Part shown: in pieces, positions 60,501 through 64,000 of the stretch
Layout: each line of letters starts with the position of its first letter
Numbering within the stretch: position 1 is the first letter of the stretch
DNA from: Oreocharis arfaki
Lineage: Eukaryota; Chordata; Aves; Passeriformes; Paramythiidae
Assembly (NCBI GenBank): GCA_013398015.1
Contig: VZRR01014172.1
Location: 1-64,000, forward strand
DNA: 64,000 bases
Direction of reading: 5' to 3'
Position numbers and translations under genes: made by a program
Notes under the pieces: generated by a model
Databases searched by the model: none
The model's input: the letters and a program-made list of their open reading frames with translations, nothing else
Told to the model about the DNA's origin: nothing

Positions 60501-61429
60501 CCATGGCCTGCAAACACACAGGCCCAGGTTTCAGGAGTTTTACTGGGATCACTTCGTTCTGCAAACTCTTTGTGTGACCCACAATTCCTTGAGATGGATT
60601 TTTTCCGGCTGAAAAAGCTGCAGATTTCCACGCTGTGTGTTCTGGGGTGAGGTGAATTTCAGATTTTCGCACACAGGTCTTTTCAAATCATCCCCAGATC
60701 CTGAGGAGAGGGAGAGCCAGGCCAGTTCCAGCCGTTCCCAAGGCACAGGATGGATGGAATGGCCACACAGCAGCGCCCTGCATGGGTCTAATAGTCAATC
60801 AATTATTTTTAATAAAGCACAAGGCCGCAACAGGCACACAAACACATCAGAAAATGTGGATATTAGGTAAAATCTATTTAGTAACTGGGTTGTTGTGCCA
60901 GTTTAAAAATAACACGACCAAAAATGTTGCGGAAGAGAAGATTTCCTGCAAGCCTGGGCTGAAGCTCATCAGCTCCAGCAAGGCCGGATTTTATCTCACA
61001 TTGAACACGGGTGCAACTCCCAAAATTTGTGATATTGTGGGTTAAACCCAAGAAAGCACCTGGTGGAATCGTTGAATCCATGTAGGAAGACACCCCCAGC
61101 AAACTGCTCCTGGTCAGCAGAGGAAGGAGAAATATCAGGGAGCGCATTTAAATAATCCCCACTCGTGTGAAATAATCAGGCCTGTCCTGGGAGCCCAGAT
61201 GGGAGGACTGGCACCACTTTGCTGTGACTTCCAGTCCTGATTAGCCCAAAAATTCCGACCCAGCTCCCCAAAGCACCCCCCCGGCCCTGCCCTCCGAGGG
61301 CTGCAATCGGGGAGCTGCGATTGCACAGAGCCGAATCCTGCTGAGCTGGTGATGGAGGTGAATATTTAAGGACTTTGCCACGGGCATAACCTGTGCTGCC
61401 ACCTGAAACACACTCGACAAAGAGCACTT
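60501..61429. other. Unique non-coding DNA
   Basis: No feature recognised. Confidence 0.55.
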
Positions 61430-61580
61430 TTTTGTTGTTGCTGCTGCTGATTGTGCCGCTCGCACGAGCCGGGAATGATTCCCGGAGCAGCGGCGCTCTG
61501 CCTCCCTCTAGAGCGGCTGCGATGGTACTCGCAGTGTAAACTCCTTTTTCTGCCTCTGGGCCGTGCAGTCAGCGGGATTT
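61430..61580. promoter_or_regulatory. CpG cluster with a perfect inverted repeat
   Basis: About eleven CpGs occur in roughly 130 bases. Within it, 61469-61485 is CCGGGAATGATTCCCGG, two perfect 8-base inverted arms around one base. This could be a dimeric transcription-factor site or a small DNA hairpin. No transcript evidence is available in the sequence. Confidence 0.35.
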
Positions 61581-61902
61581 TATTCACTCTTTAGGGCTTC
61601 CTAAAAATGTTTGAGCAGTGCAGGGCTGGGAGTGCAGCGGCTGAGCTCTGCCAGCGCGTGTGGGGACACGTCGCAAGCAGGGACAGCCTTGGTGCCCTCA
61701 GGGAAGGCCCAGCACAGCCAAATCCCTGCCACCAAATAATTAATGTCTGCTAATATTGAGGGGTTTAACTCTGTATTACCAGCAGATTTCCTACTTTGTA
61801 AAATATTCTGAAATATATTCTGCGTTATATTCGTGGGTTTTATCAGTTTCGGTAATCCAGGGGTTTCCACCTGAAATCTGCTCCTCCGGCCCCACTCATC
61901 TG

Positions 61903-62432
61903 TGGGATCTTGGATTCTCTGTCACTCCTGGGATGAGCAGCACCCCGGGATTCTCTGTCACCCCTGGGATGAGCAGCACCCTGGGATTCTCTGTCTCTCC
62001 TGGGATGAGCAGCACCCTGGGATTATCCATCACTCCTGGGATGAGCAGCACCCTGGGATTATCCATCACCCCTGGGATGAGCAGCACCCTAGGATTATCC
62101 ATCACTCCTGGGATGAGCAGCACCCTGGGATTCTCTGTCACTCCTGGGATGAGCAGCACCCTGGGATTATCCGTCACCCCTGGGATGAGCAGCACCCTAG
62201 GATTATCCATCACTCCTGGGATGAGCAGCACCCTGGGATTCTCTGTCACTCCTGGGATGAGCAGCACCCTGGGATTCTCAGTCACTCCGGACATGAGCAG
62301 CACCCCAGGATTCATTGTCACTCCTGGGATGAGCAGCACCCTGGGATTATCCATCACTCCTGGGACGAGCAGCACCCTGGGATTATCCATCACCCCTGGG
62401 ATGAGCAGCACCCTGGGATTCTCAGTCACTCC
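61903..62432 (+). repeat. Minisatellite, exact 36-bp unit, about 14.5 copies
   Basis: The unit reads CTGGGATTATCCATCACTCC then TGGGATGAGCAGCACC. The GAGCAGCACC landmark recurs 14 times at exact 36-base steps (for example 61935, 61971). Copies differ mainly at ATTATCCATC versus ATTCTCTGTC, so at least two unit types are interspersed. Because 36 is divisible by three and the unit lacks stops in several frames, frames of 239, 318 and 330 codons open on both strands as 12-residue repeats. This is not evidence of coding. Confidence 0.97.
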
Positions 62433-63300
62433 CCACTGCAGTGGAAACCTGGGAATAGCTTCAAAATCCGTGTAAAATGGAAGCAGAATCTCTGGTTGGG
62501 ACAGTGGAATAAAGAACTCGGCTGCCTGCAAGGCCTCCTGCAGCACTGGGAAAGGTTTAACTGGGAGAGCTGGGGCAGCACTGCTGCACTGGGAATGTGG
62601 GAGCCGGACGTTCTCCCTCGGGAGCATCCAAGACAAACAGGGACAGGAGGAATTCCGCAGGCTGGGCTGAGGCCTGGCAGAGCCCTGGTTGGGAACAAGC
62701 TGAGCAGGACCATGAGGGAATTGGAAATGGGCTCTCCCCAGCTTCCTAAACCCTCCCCTGGCTTCTCTGGGGCCAAATCCAGGGAAGAGGTTGCTGGGAT
62801 CTGCCTGTTCACCACTGAAATGCTCCAGAAAAGGGGAATCCATGTCAGTGATCAATAAAATCCATGACCAATTGAAGAACTCCATCATGATGAAGAAAGG
62901 GAATAAAGGGAGCTCCCCAGGGCAACATCCTGCCCGAATTTAAGCAGGAACCTGTGGAATTATTTGATGTGTGGGGGTTTGTGCAGGAGTGGGAAATGGG
63001 CACAGGCTGCAAGGCAGGGAGAGCACTGCTGGAGACCTGATCCATGCAGGAGAGCAGATCTCCAGGAGCACCTAAAAAACTGCCATATACAGCTGGAATT
63101 GTGGCTGATGCCTCACCTGGGGTTCACATCTCTCCAATACCTAAACCCAAGGCCTGGTTCACATCTCTGTGTGAGATTTGGGCATTTTACACCCAGAGTG
63201 GAAAACCCCTCCCTGCCACAAAGGCATTTCCACAGGTGGGGTTTGCTGACAGAGATCCCACAGCAGCACCCTTGGAGCCCATTTCTGGCAGTGCTGGAAC
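62433..63300. other. Unique non-coding DNA between two minisatellites
   Basis: No feature recognised. Open frames here are extensions of the repeat-driven frames on the left. Confidence 0.5.
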
Positions 63301-63632
63301 GGGCAGTGGGATCGGGAAACCCCAAAGGGGCAGTGGGTTCAGCAAACCCCAAATGGGCACTGGGATCAGGAAGCTCCAAATGGGCAGTGGGATCAGGAAA
63401 CCCCAAATGAGCAGTGGGATCAGGAAGCTCCAAACGGGCAGTGGGTTCAGCAAACCCCAAATGGGCAGTGGGTTCAGCAAACCCCAAATGGGCAGTGGGT
63501 TCAGCAAATCCCGAAACAGGCAGGGGGTTTAACAAACCTCAAATGGGCAGGGGGTTCAGCAAATCCCAAATGGGCAGTGGGATCAGCAAACCCCAAATGG
63601 GCAGCAGGTTCAGGAACCCCAAAATGGGCAGC
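63301..63632 (+). repeat. Minisatellite, 27-bp unit, about 12 copies
   Basis: The unit is GGGCAGTGGGTTCAGCAAAC then CCCAAAT, repeated about 12 times at 27-base spacing. Variants switch between GGGTTCAGCAAA and GGGATCAGGAAG/A. Twenty-seven is divisible by three, so 9-residue periodic frames open on both strands. They are artefacts. Confidence 0.96.
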
Positions 63633-64000
63633 ATTCCCTTTTATTGCAGAGCAGAGAGCAGCAGGTGCCCTCCCGTGCCCCCGGTCACCCCCAGACAGCA
63701 AAGCACAAAGCCACAAAGAGAATTTGTAACCAAACCCGTCACCTTTCATTCCCTCCAGCCCTGATTTCACAAGGTTTTTAAGGACACGTCTAAATTTAAA
63801 CTTCAGAGCTCTGAAATGATCCCAAGAGGTCCATTTACACATTAAAGGTCGTGCATGCATCTGCATCCTGCAGAAACCAAAAAGACATCTTGACTGCATT
63901 TCTCATTAGAGATAATTGTTCAAATAATTAACAAACAACACCTGGCCTGCAGCTTTCTTAAAAATGTTTGGTTTGTTTTGCTTTGAATATCTTCAACTCT
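63633..64000. other. Unique non-coding DNA at right edge
   Basis: AT-rich, no feature recognised. Confidence 0.5.

Noticed and set aside
61756..62888. Open frames of 239, 318 and 330 codons on both strands
   Set aside because: They are created by the 36-bp minisatellite, whose unit length is a multiple of three and which lacks stops in several frames. Both strands are open at once, and the peptide is a perfect 12-residue repeat.
1..64000. CRISPR arrays, operons, prophage, tRNA or rRNA genes
   Set aside because: The direct repeats are contiguous minisatellites without unique spacers. The sequence is vertebrate-like, and I saw no tRNA or rRNA signature by eye. A covariance-model scan would be needed to exclude small RNA genes.

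Overview
This window looks like non-coding DNA from a bird, most likely a songbird-type genome. The main evidence is at least ten truncated copies of the 3' end of CR1, the dominant LINE of birds and other sauropsids. They carry the typical TTCCATGATTCT or TTCTATGATT ends and the conserved phrases 'GGTGCCCAGAGCAGCTGTGG' and 'GTGACTCCACCACTTCCC'. I see no bacterial gene organisation, operon, CRISPR array, or rRNA or tRNA gene. No open reading frame matches a protein family I can name. The longest open frames in non-repetitive sequence (about 130 to 195 codons) are about what chance gives in six frames over 64 kb at this base composition. The longer ones lie in tandem repeats that happen to lack stop codons. 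The window is best read as a gene desert or the inside of a long intron.

Layout. 0-5 kb: unique sequence, a weak minus-strand exon-like segment (2446-2583), a 16-bp minisatellite (2994-3485) and a second exon-like segment (5054-5128). 5-12 kb: a CR1 tail (5199-5494), then mostly unique DNA with a small CpG cluster near 11.64 kb. 12-14.3 kb: an ATT/ACT microsatellite, then a 642-bp segment present twice in tandem with a single N at the junction. This is probably an unmerged contig overlap or haplotype duplication, not biology. 17.5-19.9 kb: two minisatellites (35 bp x 15; about 35 bp x 20, pyrimidine-rich). 20-32 kb: unique DNA with three CR1 tails. 32.5-33.1 kb: a 580-bp polypyrimidine tract with a (TTTTC)19 core. 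33.4-38.2 kb: CR1 tails, including a CR1 interrupted by another CR1. 38-51 kb: mostly unique and AT-rich, with candidate conserved non-coding blocks and a 156-base stretch lacking G on the plus strand. 51.8-52.6 kb: a minisatellite interrupted by a 198-base assembly gap. 53-58 kb: an ATT microsatellite and three minus-strand CR1 loci, one of them a composite shared with the 33.5-kb locus. 61.4-63.6 kb: a small CpG cluster with a perfect inverted repeat, then 36-bp and 27-bp minisatellites.

No gene set can be shown to work together here. The window is most useful for its repeat history, its assembly defects and a few candidate regulatory or exon-like segments. Those last calls are weak and rest on base composition, splice-site shape and absence of repeats, not on alignment. 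I did not find a convincing undescribed biological system.
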